20,241 nt of DNA, taken from Saccoglossus kowalevskii. Lineage: Eukaryota > Hemichordata > Enteropneusta > Harrimaniidae. The DNA lies in NCBI RefSeq assembly GCF_000003605.2, contig NW_003124893.1:592966-613206 (forward strand), read 5' to 3'. The stretch's first letter is position 1, and each line of letters starts with the position of its first letter. Below, piece by piece: positions 8,161 to 17,718 of this stretch. The notes under the pieces are model-generated. The model did not search any database and was not told where the DNA came from. It saw nothing but the letters and a program-made list of their open reading frames with translations. Position numbers and translations under genes: made by a program.

Positions 8161-9213
8161 GACAGTCAACATTGTTATGGTAGCTATATTTTTAATTTGT
8201 AAAAGGAGTTCAGGTAGTCTTGTATAACAGATATCTTTCCTTCTTCACATATGCTGACAGATCGCTTTGTAAATATTTCTCATTACTAAGCTAAACCTGA
8301 ATTCTGTTGCATTGTTTTATGTAAAATTAACCAATTCACCAAATTCACTTACAGAGTCACATTTAGAAGGTATTGTTTTAACACAGAGACCTTGTTGATT
8401 TATACTCCTGTGAACACCATATAAATGTCAATTTCCATCAACTGTATGATTGTTGCCTCCTGGACTAATAACACAAATTTGCACTTCTTTTTCAAACAGT
8501 TTGTCAAAAAATGCTTCGAAATATTAGCTGGGAAGGAGAATCTTCTTGTTTTGTCTGATAGATTCTTTCGATGGATTTATTCAAGCCATTGTCTGGCTGA
8601 CGAAGCCTTCAGCATTCTGTATAATTGTGTTTTTTAAATTAGATACGAGAATCTGAGACACGTTAGAATAGAAATCAGCTGGAGGGAACAGAGTATGTTG
8701 CGCTTAAATAAATTTAGACTTCTATTAACCAAGTAAGAATATGCTATGAATTCATACAATGCCTAACATAATAGTGTGTGTGTGTGTTTGAGGGGTTCTT
8801 GAATAAAATACTTGTGTCGATGTAAATAGATTGAATAGAGTAGTTCAGACTATCCTTCTATACTGCTGCGTTTATTTATTGTTCCCATTTTTTTCGACGT
8901 AGATTTGATGATGCACAGTTTTTACATATGAATGCCATGTGAGCTGTTTTGTTAAAAAGTGTTTGGATATAAAGGCACAGTACAGTACTGTTTATAATGT
9001 GGTTATGTTTAGCAAAACTGTTTCTAAAGGAGGGGGTGCGTTACATATTTGACACTAGAAATGTTCGCCTATTCGTAATTTCAAAGCATTTGCAGGACAA
9101 AATTTTGCAAAATTCACTGATTCAGTGAAATGTTCAGAGTGACTACTGCTTCACTGCTATAATATTTTGTGATCTTTCCTATCTTGTGAAAATTTGCTCT
9201 TATAAAGTTATTT
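8161..9213. other. Intergenic, with a short TG repeat
   Basis: No defended gene. A short (TG)n run lies near 8773-8787. A 46-codon open stretch at 8500-8637 sits behind a pyrimidine-rich acceptor-like sequence (CACTTCTTTTTCAAACAG), but no partner exon or family was found. CAGTACAGTACTG near 8981 is a small palindrome. Confidence 0.4.
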
Positions 9214-9447
9214 CAAGGGTCGACCATATAAAAAAAACGGGGGGGGGGGGGGGCTGTAAAAAAAGGGGGGAAAAATCTGCATTGATTGAATATATTTTTA
9301 TTTCTAAAAAAATGATGTACATTTGTGGAAAACAAATTATACAGGTAATATTGTGGGGGGAAAAATCTCGCTCAAAAGTAATGGAATAATAATTGCATAA
9401 TTTTGTTACTATATTCCCTCTCAGAGTTTTTAATGTTCAACTCCTTG
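9214..9447. mobile_element. Family C MITE, copy 4, with long G runs
   Basis: A 234-bp element. The left end AAGGGTCGACCATATAAAAA and right end TTTTTAATGTTCAACTCCTT match the family. The flanks are CA and TG rather than TA and TA, consistent with one transition on each side. The G-rich subterminal part seen in other copies (GGGTGG) has expanded here into a 15-G run at 9239-9253, with six-G runs near 9264 and 9355. A 67-codon plus frame over it is not a gene. Confidence 0.68.
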
Positions 9448-11040
9448 TTCAAGTTGGTGAGAAATGATGGACACTCCCGATAAATACAAAGTAGCCTAAC
9501 GATGGTTTTGCTTCAGGTATTTGCATTTCCTGATGCCATTTGAGATTAGTTTTTTAACCTTCACACTGTCAGTGTCAATTCTCGTCACCTGCAGCAGAAC
9601 ACTTTAAGCCATTGCAGCTACAATTGCATTTTGATGGAATTGACAGACGCATTTCATGAAAATCACTGTGATGACTCCTGTGTAATGAACCTCCAACATT
9701 TTCGGAAAAATTGTCAGAAATTAAAGCAGTTTACATTACTTCTGTTGTCTGTGTTTCAATAAAAGATGTAGAGAAATTTTTTAGTAAAATCTATAAGAAA
9801 TTTATCAAAATCAAGATATTCTTAAAAATTTGCACTAATAAATAATGGGGAGATGAATGGCTATAAAATAAGTATATATGTAATTTTCTATTTCTATAGT
9901 GATGTGACCAATATTTTCAGTTTGGAATAACAAATCTGAATATATTTGAAATTGAAAATCTGTCAAAATGTAAAAACTGACATTTCTGAACTACTGATTG
10001 CCATTTTGCTGCACGCATTTTCCTGTATAACATGGTTACCATGGTAATGTCATTCACCGTTTCAATCGTCAACATTTATTTCACATCATTAATAATAATG
10101 CAGCCTCGCTCATTTAATTTTTGTACATGCATAAAAGCAAAATGTCTTGTTTGAAACGAGTCAGCGCATCCATTGCGTTGTATACAACTCATGTAAAAAC
10201 ACATTAATTATTTAATTTAATTTCACTGATGAGTAAAATCCACTTAATTAAATTTACCTGGACATGTTAATGTTAGTTAATGAACTTTTATAACATATGC
10301 TGCATAAAAACAATGATGTTTTAAAGAAATGTCTTCTAAAAAAAAAATTGTACAGTTGTCCTTTAATATTTCATTATTCCTGATTAAATTTACTATGTGG
10401 TTTGAAAATAATTCTTAAGAAGTATTGAACTTTTGAAGGACTGCTAGGTATTTAGCCACATGTATTGATCTGTGGGTCTTTGTCAGAAACTGTTTTCACT
10501 TATAGGAAAATCTAAAAAAAGTCGATATTGAAATAAGGTAATCATTCATTCCTACCTATTGAAAGGCGAGATTGAACAAACCGGTAATAGACATGCTATT
10601 TACCAGAGTACAGTATTTGCTTTTTTGGAAACACATCAACAAAAAAATTGCATTTATTGTATATTAAATTATTAAGAATTAATTTTACCATGAATACATC
10701 TCGGCCATTTATGTGCAAGTTTGTACTGCTAATAGTATCGTTAAATTTCCCTGTGAATCCAACCCTAATTTTGCTGCTGTCCACAAAGTCAATTGAATAT
10801 TTTTTTAAAAATATCAATTTATCAATTGTTAGATAAAATTTCTATAAACCATTAAATTGTCACAGTCATTGCTTCATTCCATAGTCGATGTAAAACGTGA
10901 ACGCTTTAAAAACATATTTTTAATGTTTTGTGCAAAGTGTAAACTATTTTCACTGATTTCTCTGTAACATTTTAATATTTTCCCTGTAGTGTGATTCAGG
11001 TGATTCATTATTTATTTGATGTTATTTAAGTTTTGGTAAT
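9448..11040. other. Intergenic, no gene seen
   Basis: About 1.6 kb of AT-rich sequence. Two overlapping short frames at 10596-10836, on opposite strands, are compositional. A palindromic GTTACCATGGTAAT at 10035-10048 resembles an RFX X-box. No element ends were matched. Confidence 0.4.
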
Positions 11041-11185
11041 TTCAACCTTTTGACCACCAGAGTAAAAACTGAAAATGTTGGCTCCAAAATTAGGGTTCAT
11101 TTCCAGAAATATTAAAAAATATAAAAAAAAAAAAAAAAAAATGCAGACAAATTTGGTGCGAAAGTCTGGTGGTGAAAAAGTTGAA
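11041..11185. mobile_element. Family D MITE, copy 1
   Basis: A 145-bp element with imperfect inverted ends (TTCAACCTTTTGACCACCAG at left; CTGGTGGTGAAAAAGTTGAA at right). The interior shares GGCTCCAAAATTAGGG and CCAGAAATATTRAA with the copy at 14772-14991, and contains a poly(A) run of about 19 near 11122-11140. The exact target duplication is uncertain (CA/TG where TA is seen in copy 2). Confidence 0.72.
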
Positions 11186-11469
11186 TGTCCATTATTCAAT
11201 AAAAAATATGTATCGTAAAAAATAAAGTATATGAAAGGATAAATAAAAGCTGTGTATATAATTCAGCAAGTATAACTGGATAAATGAGGCTCATCTCAGC
11301 CTTGGCGAAATATCAGTGTTCACATTAAGATAGCTACAGAATAAAGTATATTTAATTTATAATAGTCTTCAACACAAATGGCTACCAAACTCTTGTTGAG
11401 AGTGAGAGAGAAATAAGACTTGTTTTTCCTTGCTAATACTGTTCCATTCTCGCCCATATCTACTACCGG
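11186..11469. other. Intergenic, no gene seen
   Basis: AT-rich spacer between two MITEs. It ends in TACTACCGGTAG, directly at the insertion point of the next family A copy. Confidence 0.4.
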
Positions 11470-11672
11470 TAGTGTTAAATAGTTTATTTTCGCTTGAAAT
11501 TAATTTTTGCTGAAGAAATGATTCAGTGAAAATAAAATCCAGCGAATATACCCTTTTTCCTATATTTTACATTCAACTCGTCAAAAATCAGTGAAAATAA
11601 ATTCCATACAAAACACCCCAAATGTCTTTTCAGCGAAAATTAATTCCAGCTAAAATAATGTATTCTACAGTA
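11470..11672 (+). mobile_element. Family A MITE, copy 2
   Basis: A 203-bp element aligning end to end with copies 1 and 3 in the same orientation. It is the most diverged at the tips (left end GTGTTAAATAGTTTATTTTC) and lacks about 11 nt of the left subterminal repeat (the second TATTTTCGC unit). It ends AATGTATTCTACAGTA. Confidence 0.82.
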
Positions 11673-13103
11673 TTACCCTGACCTATCTGACCATGGAATA
11701 TATATAAATATAGAGACAGTGAGAGATCTATAGCAATGTATTTTCAGGATGCTCTGGGGTATTAGAGAATCGGTTACAAAATGACACATCTTAGATTAGT
11801 GCTTATTTTTGTCTTATGACTACAAGAAAACATTGCAGAAATTGAGTATATATGCTTTGACAGACAATTTACCGCTCTGATTGAATTCAACAATAATAAA
11901 TCCGAGGAATGATTCGTTAATGTTTCACCTTGCAACAAACAACCGTGGACTTCTTACCAATACTAGTATGTATGTTTTTGGTCATCAGTTCAACCATGTG
12001 CATCACAGAGCTGCAGTTTTATTTTTGTTAAGAAGAAAAAATAATTTTTCATGAAAATGACAATTTAGAATGAAAATAAAAAGCTGTTTTTAGAAAAAAA
12101 ATTGTTGCAGAAATATTTTTTTTGTAAATTTGCAGTAATTTAGATGAAAAAAAAACTGGAAACAACTTGTACCATGAAAATTTTCAAATTTTGTAACTTA
12201 ATCGCTTGAGCAAACAATGACTTGAAATGTGCTATTCTATTCTATTGTCAGCTTTACAAAACTATACATACCGGTAGCTATAGTTGTATAGGAAATATCA
12301 TAATTGAAAACTAAATATGGTTATTTATCCCCTGTCTCTACTCTAACTCAAAGCATATTATCGATTATTAATAATTAATAACTTTATGAATATTTTATTA
12401 CTTCATGCATAATTAATGCAAGACATTTTATGTTCAATTAAACATATTCCCTATAGGTTAGTGTATTTAATAATCAGTAAAATTCATTCATTTTATTCTC
12501 TGTTGCAATTCTCATATTTCACAAATTGTTCCTGCCAAAATAATATTTGTTGTTTTTTTGTCAAATTAATATCTGTACTAAAATGTAAATTTTGAATATT
12601 ATTTTTTATAATTGAGAAAATATTCAAATATATGTATATTTTAATCGTGATTTTGGCCATTTATTGTATACTATGTAATGGAATACATTGTAGATTTGTA
12701 ATTATCTAGTTGTTCTCTGGAGAGACAAGAGTGAATGACTTCAGTATTGGTACATGGTAAGATTCAAAGCATTTCTATGAAGGGCCTTGTATCTAGTGTG
12801 GAGCGGGGTCAGGAAGAAAAAATCATTCACATAATGACGGAAAGAACAATATAAGTAGTACTATTTGATTTTTAAAATATTATGCCAAAATATCTTGTGT
12901 TTGATGAGAATGCTCATTATAAATTGATATTAAGTGACAAACCTTATTAAATTGACAGGGTCTGGTTTGACTCTTAGAATTACAAAATTGAGTATAATCC
13001 AGTGAATATATAAAACCACTCTGTTTGTGCATAAGAACCGAATATAAATTTTGATTTATTGTATACTAGATTTTTAAAATATGATTTGTGATGATAGACA
13101 TAC
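11673..13103. other. Intergenic, no gene seen
   Basis: About 1.4 kb of very AT-rich sequence with many A/T runs. A small inverted repeat surrounds CATACCGGTAGC near 12260-12285 (AACTATA/TATAGTT). No coding segment was recognised. Confidence 0.4.
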
Positions 13104-13589
13104 TTCTGTTATTTACATATGTGATACTAATAGAGAAAATACAGTACTGTAAAATACTTTATTTTCGCTTGAAATTAATTTTCTCTATTTTCGCTGATGG
13201 ATGATTCAGTGAAAATAAAATCTAGCGAATATAACTTTTTTCCTATTTTTCACATTCAACTCATCAAAAATCAGTGAAAATAAATTCCATATACAAAACA
13301 CCTAAACAAGCCTTTTCAGCGAAAATTAATCCCAGTTAAAATAAAGTATTTTACAGTATTTGTTTTTGGTAAATGTATTCCCACAAATTTTATTTCAAAA
13401 AATTGCCCCATATCTAGAAGAGTAAGCTTTAAAAACGTAAAATTTAATTTACACCTTTCTGTTATTTACATACGTGATACAAATAGAGCAAATACGGTAT
13501 TTGTTTTTGATAAATCATTCCCACAAATTATATTTCAATAAATTGCCCCAAATCTAGAGGACTGAGGTTGAAAACGTAGAATTTAATTT
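13104..13589. repeat. Tandem duplication of about 130 bp, one unit interrupted by a MITE
   Basis: Unit 1 runs 13104-13450 and contains the family A insertion at 13145-13358; unit 2 runs 13457-13589. Shared blocks in order are TTCTGTTATTTACATAYGTG, AATAGAG-AAATAC, TATTTGTTTTTG, ATTCCCACAAATT, AATTGCCCCA-ATCTAGA and AAAACGTA-AATTTAATTT. The units differ by scattered substitutions and short indels. Nothing suggests that either unit is coding. Confidence 0.85.
13145..13358 (+). mobile_element. Family A MITE, copy 3, with adjacent empty site
   Basis: A 214-bp element with long inverted ends (CTGTAAAATACTTTATTTTC at left; the right end GAAAATTAATCCC...TAAAGTATTTTACAG mirrors it). The flanks read AAATACAG-TA-element-TA-TTTGTTTTTG. 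The neighbouring duplicate unit reads AAATACGG-TA-TTTGTTTTTG, with the empty TA at 13498-13499. This directly shows that TA is duplicated and that the element begins with CTGTA and ends with TACAG. Confidence 0.93.
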
Positions 13590-14771
13590 GTGTGGCCTTA
13601 TCTTTAAAGTGTCACAAGGTGCGATTACTAAATAAGAATGAGTTCAGAATGCAGGTTTTTCAAATCACAACATCCCCTACAGTGTAGTGTCTTATTCATT
13701 CGTTCACTTGATTGATGATGAGTCTTAATTCTTGATGGGGGAATAGCAATTACAGTAATTGAATCACAGTCCCAGAATTCTCAATACAAAAGTAATGGGG
13801 AAAACACACAATCTGATAGCATCTGACAAGAATTCCTAATCACTTTCCGCAGTAGCTAAGGTGTATGCATGCTGAATTTATTAAATTTACCACACACATT
13901 TTTCCAGGGGCATTTGTATTTTCAAGATAACATTCACATGCACAGCAGCAAGGTTCAGCGTTTAGTTCAACTCATATCAAATCCGATTCAGCTCTTCATC
14001 GACCAGAAAACTCGACACAGAGCAAAATACCTTACTCATTCCCTCACTTAGTAGCAAGAGATCTGTTTTATAAGGTTTCATTACATATTTCAACGTCTGT
14101 CTCCAATTTTAATTTCTCACATCCTCCCCGTCTCCTGCGTTCTCCATTATTCTTCGCTGACCTTAAAAGATTTCAATTAATGTCTCTGAATAAGCGCTTT
14201 GATTGTGGAGAAAATTTCTATTATCACTGTTCTGTCTCATTAGTGATTCTATATCAAAAGCAGTTGCTACAATGAAAATACCCTGTGACACTCAAATGCT
14301 AAAATAACTTGCTATATAACTAATAAACCAGTTTAGGATTCCAACTTAGAAATAGAATTAGGGATGAGCCAATTATTAAATTGGGGTGGATATTTGTCAG
14401 CATATAAAATGGATTATAAATGCTTTGTACAATATAAATAGTAATTAAAATAGGTAATTTGTGATTTCCATTAATGGAAGTAATTCTATACAATTATTTA
14501 TGGTATAATATTTTAGCGAAAACGTTTGAATTCGTGTGACCTGCTCATCTCATTATCGCTTAATCGTGAAGAACCTCTTTAAGCACATCTCCTATAGACC
14601 AGCATATAAACCAAAAATTTATTTTGACCATAAATTACTTTCATAATTCAATAAAGTGCTACTAAAGAGCAAGTATGACACATTGACTTGCTGCTTTCTG
14701 TAGGAATGATAAAAAATGAAATGCAGACTGGAGATTGATGCTGACGTACGTTCTATCATCTCTATTTTTCA
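13590..14771. other. Intergenic, possible relic MITE end and an orphan open segment
   Basis: AAAGTGTCACAAGGT at 13606-13620 repeats the 15-mer at 2245. GGGATGAGCCAATTATTAAA followed by TTGGGGTGG near 14361-14390 resembles a family C left end, but no right end was found. A 45-codon open stretch with stop (13908-14051) follows a strong acceptor-like CACACATTTTTCCAG; without a family or partner exon I do not call it a gene. Confidence 0.35.
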
Positions 14772-14991
14772 TTAAACTTTTCACCACCACTTCCCTCTTT
14801 TCATCACAAATTCAAAAAAATAGTCCTATTTTTAGTCGGCACTTTCCTTCATAAGATTGAAACTGAAAATTGACTCAAATTTGTGTTTGATGGCTCCAAA
14901 ATTGGGGTCCAATTTCCTCCAGAAATATTGAAGAATAGAAGAAAAAAGTACAGAAATATTTGAGCAAGGAGTCGGGTGGTAAAAAGGTTAA
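14772..14991. mobile_element. Family D MITE, copy 2
   Basis: A 220-bp element. The left end TTAAACTTTTCACCACCAC and right end GTCGGGTGGTAAAAAGGTTAA are imperfect inverted repeats, with TA in the position expected for a target duplication. The interior GGCTCCAAAATTGGGG and CCAGAAATATTGAAGAAT match copy 1 at 11041-11185 in the same orientation; this copy carries about 75 bp more on the left side. The overlapping 100-codon minus frame is a by-product. Confidence 0.7.
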
Positions 14992-15051
14992 CTGGGTAAT
15001 TAGTAGAAATTGATTTATTTTACTTCTAATTGTAGAATACATCCATTCATT

Positions 15052-15275
15052 GGAGTTGTGGACCAGACAATGATGGCACTCCTTGTTTAGAGGTGTGTGG
15101 ATTTGAATCCCAGACCATAGACTGTATAGTAAGAAGGGTTTTTTCATCTGATGAGGCAACTCGAATGGTTTTTCCATCCGAGGCTGTCCCTCTGACAGCG
15201 GTTAAGAAGATCTTTGACAAGCTCCATTGTGCTTCCTCTCCCATCGTGAAATAACGATTATTGTTATTATTATAT
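15052..15275 (+). mobile_element. tRNA-derived SINE
   Basis: The first 70 bp have tRNA architecture: a 7-nt acceptor-like GGAGTTG, an A-box-like TGGACCAGACAATGATGGC (15059-15077), and a degenerate B box GATTTGAATCC (15100-15110, consensus GGTTCGAATCC). Mismatched arms mean it is not a working tRNA gene. The body (about 15115-15240) contains two similar units, GGTTTTTTCATCTGATGAGGC and GGTTTTTCCATCCGAGGCTGTC-like, in tandem. It ends in an ATTATTGTTATTATTAT microsatellite tail, typical of SINEs. A possible weak target duplication is ATACATCCA before versus TATATCCA after. I cannot name the SINE superfamily. Transcription would be by RNA polymerase III from the internal promoter. Confidence 0.7.
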
Positions 15276-15280
15276 CCAAG

Positions 15281-15406
15281 TTAAAGCGCGGTGGTCGTCG
15301 CGTGTTCGAATTTCATGTAAATAAACAATGTATTTTACACGCGTTGTATACGTCACTATGAGTCCCATATCGAACAGGACGCGGCGCGACGACTGCCGCC
15401 CTTTAA
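15281..15406 (+). mobile_element. Family B (TTAA) MITE, copy 3, GC-rich subfamily
   Basis: A 126-bp element bounded by TTAA: left TTAAAGCGCGGTGGTCGTCG, right CGACGACTGCCGCCCTTTAA. It is related to copies 1 and 2 by the TTAAAG-start, the GTCGTC subterminal motif, a central AAACAATG and an ATGAGTCCCATAT segment recalling TTGAGTCCCAAGCG of copy 1. The CGGTGGTCGTCG ends define a subfamily shared with 16372-16633. It lies just 5 bp after the SINE tail. Confidence 0.8.
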
Positions 15407-15690
15407 CACTATTCTTTACAAATGGTACTTGCAGAAAATAAAACCACAAAATTTCTGTTGTTTTAACCCTGAATTTCTTCTCACCAAGTGGTATTTTTTC
15501 ATTTGATATCTGACAGTAATCCGACTACCGGGGCTAGACTTTCTCATCTATTTTGACAGGGGTTGGTATGTAGACTAATATTATGAAACTAATATTTAAC
15601 AATCTAAACCTGTTATTAAATACTGCCTCTCCAAAATTTGCTTTATTTTTCTCGAAATGTAACCAATCATGGTGGTCAGGTCAACATGGT
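15407..15690. other. Intergenic, no gene seen
   Basis: AT-rich spacer between two MITEs, without coding or repeat signals that I can support. Confidence 0.4.
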
Positions 15691-15888
15691 TAAAGGGTTG
15701 ACCATAAGATCAGAGCGAGATGATAGAATTTTTTTAAAAATAATCTGCGCAGAGAAACTATAAAATTCTATATTTTAAATAGAAGAGGAAAAATAAAATT
15801 AACAGCATAATCATCTGAGAAACAAAATGTCGCTCAAAAAAATAATTTTTACTTATTGCCCCCATAGTTTCTAATGGTCATCTCCCTA
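15691..15888. mobile_element. Family C MITE, copy 5
   Basis: A 198-bp element flanked by TA. The left end is AAGGGTTGACCATAAGATCA and the right end is AGTTTCTAATGGTCATCTCC then C. The interior is A/T-rich. The subterminal C-rich GCCCCCA beside the right end corresponds to the G-rich segment of other copies. Non-coding. Confidence 0.78.
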
Positions 15889-16371
15889 TCTGAAAGAAAA
15901 AAAAAAATCTGAAAATTGGACAATATCTGGCTGATCCTTTAACACCAAAATGTACTGACTAAAATATTTAATAACATGTTTTGTAATTTCTGTATTTTCA
16001 CATTGTAAACTACATGGTATCAATCAATACAACCCTAGTAACCTCTCTATCGTCAAGATCATCTTGGTAAGATGCAAGTCACATTCAAATCACCATGGTA
16101 ACAAATCTTGGTATCATACACTCTGTAACTCTGACAAGAAAGATGTATGTATCTGTTCACCATTTCATTTTCATTTTCATTATCATTTTCCATGTATAAA
16201 TATTCTACGGTATTTTTGAAATAGCGCCCCAAGGGGCGGAGTATATTGTTTTCTTCATTTTAAGGGCTGTAACATTCGAAATTCTCACTACCCATTCTAA
16301 TCATCAAATTTCAAGGTGCACTGCTCCTGCACCAACAGTGAGATGATTTTCAATGCTTTGGTGAAAATGTA
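15889..16371. other. Intergenic with simple repeat and palindromes
   Basis: Contains a short imperfect (TTTTCA)n repeat near 16164-16192, an RFX-like ATCACCATGGTAAC at 16089-16102 and a GC palindrome CGCCCCAAGGGGCG at 16225-16238. No gene recognised. Confidence 0.4.
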
Positions 16372-16633
16372 TTGAAGGGCGGTGGTCACCGTGCCAGGCA
16401 TGTGCGAGATATGGGTCTCGTATGAACAAAGATGACGACTTTGACTGTTGCACAGATCAACTGAGTACAAACTGAGACGTTACCAAGTTTTAACTATGTA
16501 ATTTCTTTGGTTATTGGAAGGTATCGATGGTACTTTAGTGTACTAGTGATTTCCATTAGAAGAGTGCATTGAATTGCAGGAAAATTAATATTTATCAACA
16601 CGAATGCGCGGCGCGACGACCACCGCCTTTTAA
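16372..16633. mobile_element. Family B (TTAA) MITE, copy 4, longest copy
   Basis: A 262-bp element. The left end TTGAAGGGCGGTGGTCACCG (TTAA mutated to TTGA) and right end GGCGCGACGACCACCGCCTT then TTAA are inverted. The segment GAGATATGGGTCTCGTAT corresponds to the reverse complement of the ATGAGTCCCATATCGA segment of copy 3, so this copy is inverted relative to it. About 130 bp of interior is not shared with copy 3. Confidence 0.72.
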
Positions 16634-17718
16634 AAAGTTATGACCACGAGTTAATTCAAGTTTATAGCATGATTACTGTTTGTGTAAAACACGTATGTTT
16701 AATTATTTGACTGACATTCTAAGTGGATTATTCAGAATATTGCATTGTACTGATTGTTGGTGTCAGATTTATTCAACTTTCACTATATTGTTTAAAGCCT
16801 AAAGAGCGGACAGTTGGATCCATTACTGTTTGCTGTAGTGTTGTCCAGATGGTTCATAAAAACGAAAGTTTTATGAAGATTCATCACGTTTGACATCTGT
16901 TAAATGAGGGCGCTGTTGTAATACTTACCCAATCATTTATCTGCACTTATCTGTGGATTGACACAGAGCGCCACCAATGTGCAAGTTATGAACACCTACT
17001 GAGACGCTGCTAGAGGAACAATACCTCAGAATATTTCTTGTCATATTGATTAATTAAATTAGCATGTATGGACCAATGACCATATATTACATACAACATA
17101 CTGCAAGAACATTGTTTCCAAGAAGAACTTTTTTGTTTATGCTATGACTATCTTATTCACATGCCTGAACACCAAACAACTTTGGCTTTTGAGTACACTG
17201 TGAGTAAAAGTGAAAATGAGAGATATACATTTACCATTGGGACGCTCACACATGATATATTACACACAGCATTGTGAACTAAATCAATTTGTGTGGGATT
17301 TTCATCATTTGTCTTCAAACAACGAAAGTATGAATAACTTTTGTTAGCAACAATTAATTTGATGGAGGAGGCTGAGTTAGAGTCGGCACAAATAAGGTAC
17401 ACAATCTGAAGGAGACTAAAATTTGCATCATCAGATGGCTGCTGCAGCAAATTACACCTATAAGTTAATTTTAAAAAGCAATTTAGTAAATTAAAAAAGG
17501 CCCAGTCGAGTATCAATAGAAAGACCCTCAAGGAAAAACCCCTCGGCCCATGACGTTTTTGCGTCACCGTGTACACAGACAATTAAACCAACACCTCCAA
17601 CAAGATAACCTTCGCAGCGGAACTGAGTAATAGTATTGAAATTATCCTTATAAAATACTAGTAATCGTTCCTTACTTCAAAAAAACAGACCATCTGTTGA
17701 ATTAACGATCATAGTCAC
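16634..17718. other. Region downstream of the fibrinogen-domain gene
   Basis: This is 3' of the minus-strand gene ending at 17719. No AATAAA for that strand occurs in the first several hundred bases after the stop; TTTATT at 16768-16773 is the nearest that I see, so the 3' UTR is unresolved. A splice-bounded open segment inside is listed separately (17235-17457). Confidence 0.35.
17235..17457 (-). other. Possible unassigned exon
   Basis: On the minus strand an acceptor-like AACTTATAG precedes 17457, and a donor GTAAATG follows CCAATG at 17235. The 223 nt between them are open as one nucleotide plus 74 codons, inside a longer 141-codon frame. The peptide includes CNLLQQPSDDANFSLLQIVY and YFRCLKTNDENPTQIDLVHN, with mixed charged and hydrophobic composition that looks more protein-like than the AT-rich chance frames elsewhere. 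I do not recognise a family, and no partner exon was found. It may be an exon of a neighbouring gene, a transposon fragment or chance. Confidence 0.22.

Noticed and set aside
8500-8637. A 45-codon open stretch after a pyrimidine-rich acceptor-like sequence
   Set aside because: No partner exon, no recognised family and only about 135 bp open. Such stretches occur by chance, though RNA data could revive it.
3043-12275. Recurrent ACCGGTA words (near 3043, 10580, 11465, 12270)
   Set aside because: They are short words without shared flanks. One abuts a MITE insertion site, but a common element could not be supported.
13908-14051. A possible terminal exon after the acceptor-like CACACATTTTTCCAG
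   Set aside because: The acceptor is good, but no upstream exon, family match or nearby poly(A) signal supports a gene.
14361-14390. A sixth family C element
   Set aside because: A left-end-like sequence with GGGGTGG is present, but no matching right end was found within 300 bp, so at most it is a relic.
15052-15125. A functional tRNA gene
   Set aside because: A- and B-box-like words are present, but the B box is degenerate, the arms do not pair into a sound cloverleaf, and the sequence continues into a SINE body and tail.
14875-15244. Overlapping minus-strand frames of 100 and 65 codons
   Set aside because: They run across a family D MITE and the SINE, and their translations do not resemble transposon or host proteins.
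2735-16650. A CRISPR-like or regularly spaced array
   Set aside because: The repeats are dispersed, differ in spacing and orientation, and have transposon ends. This is MITE dispersal in a eukaryotic genome, not an array.
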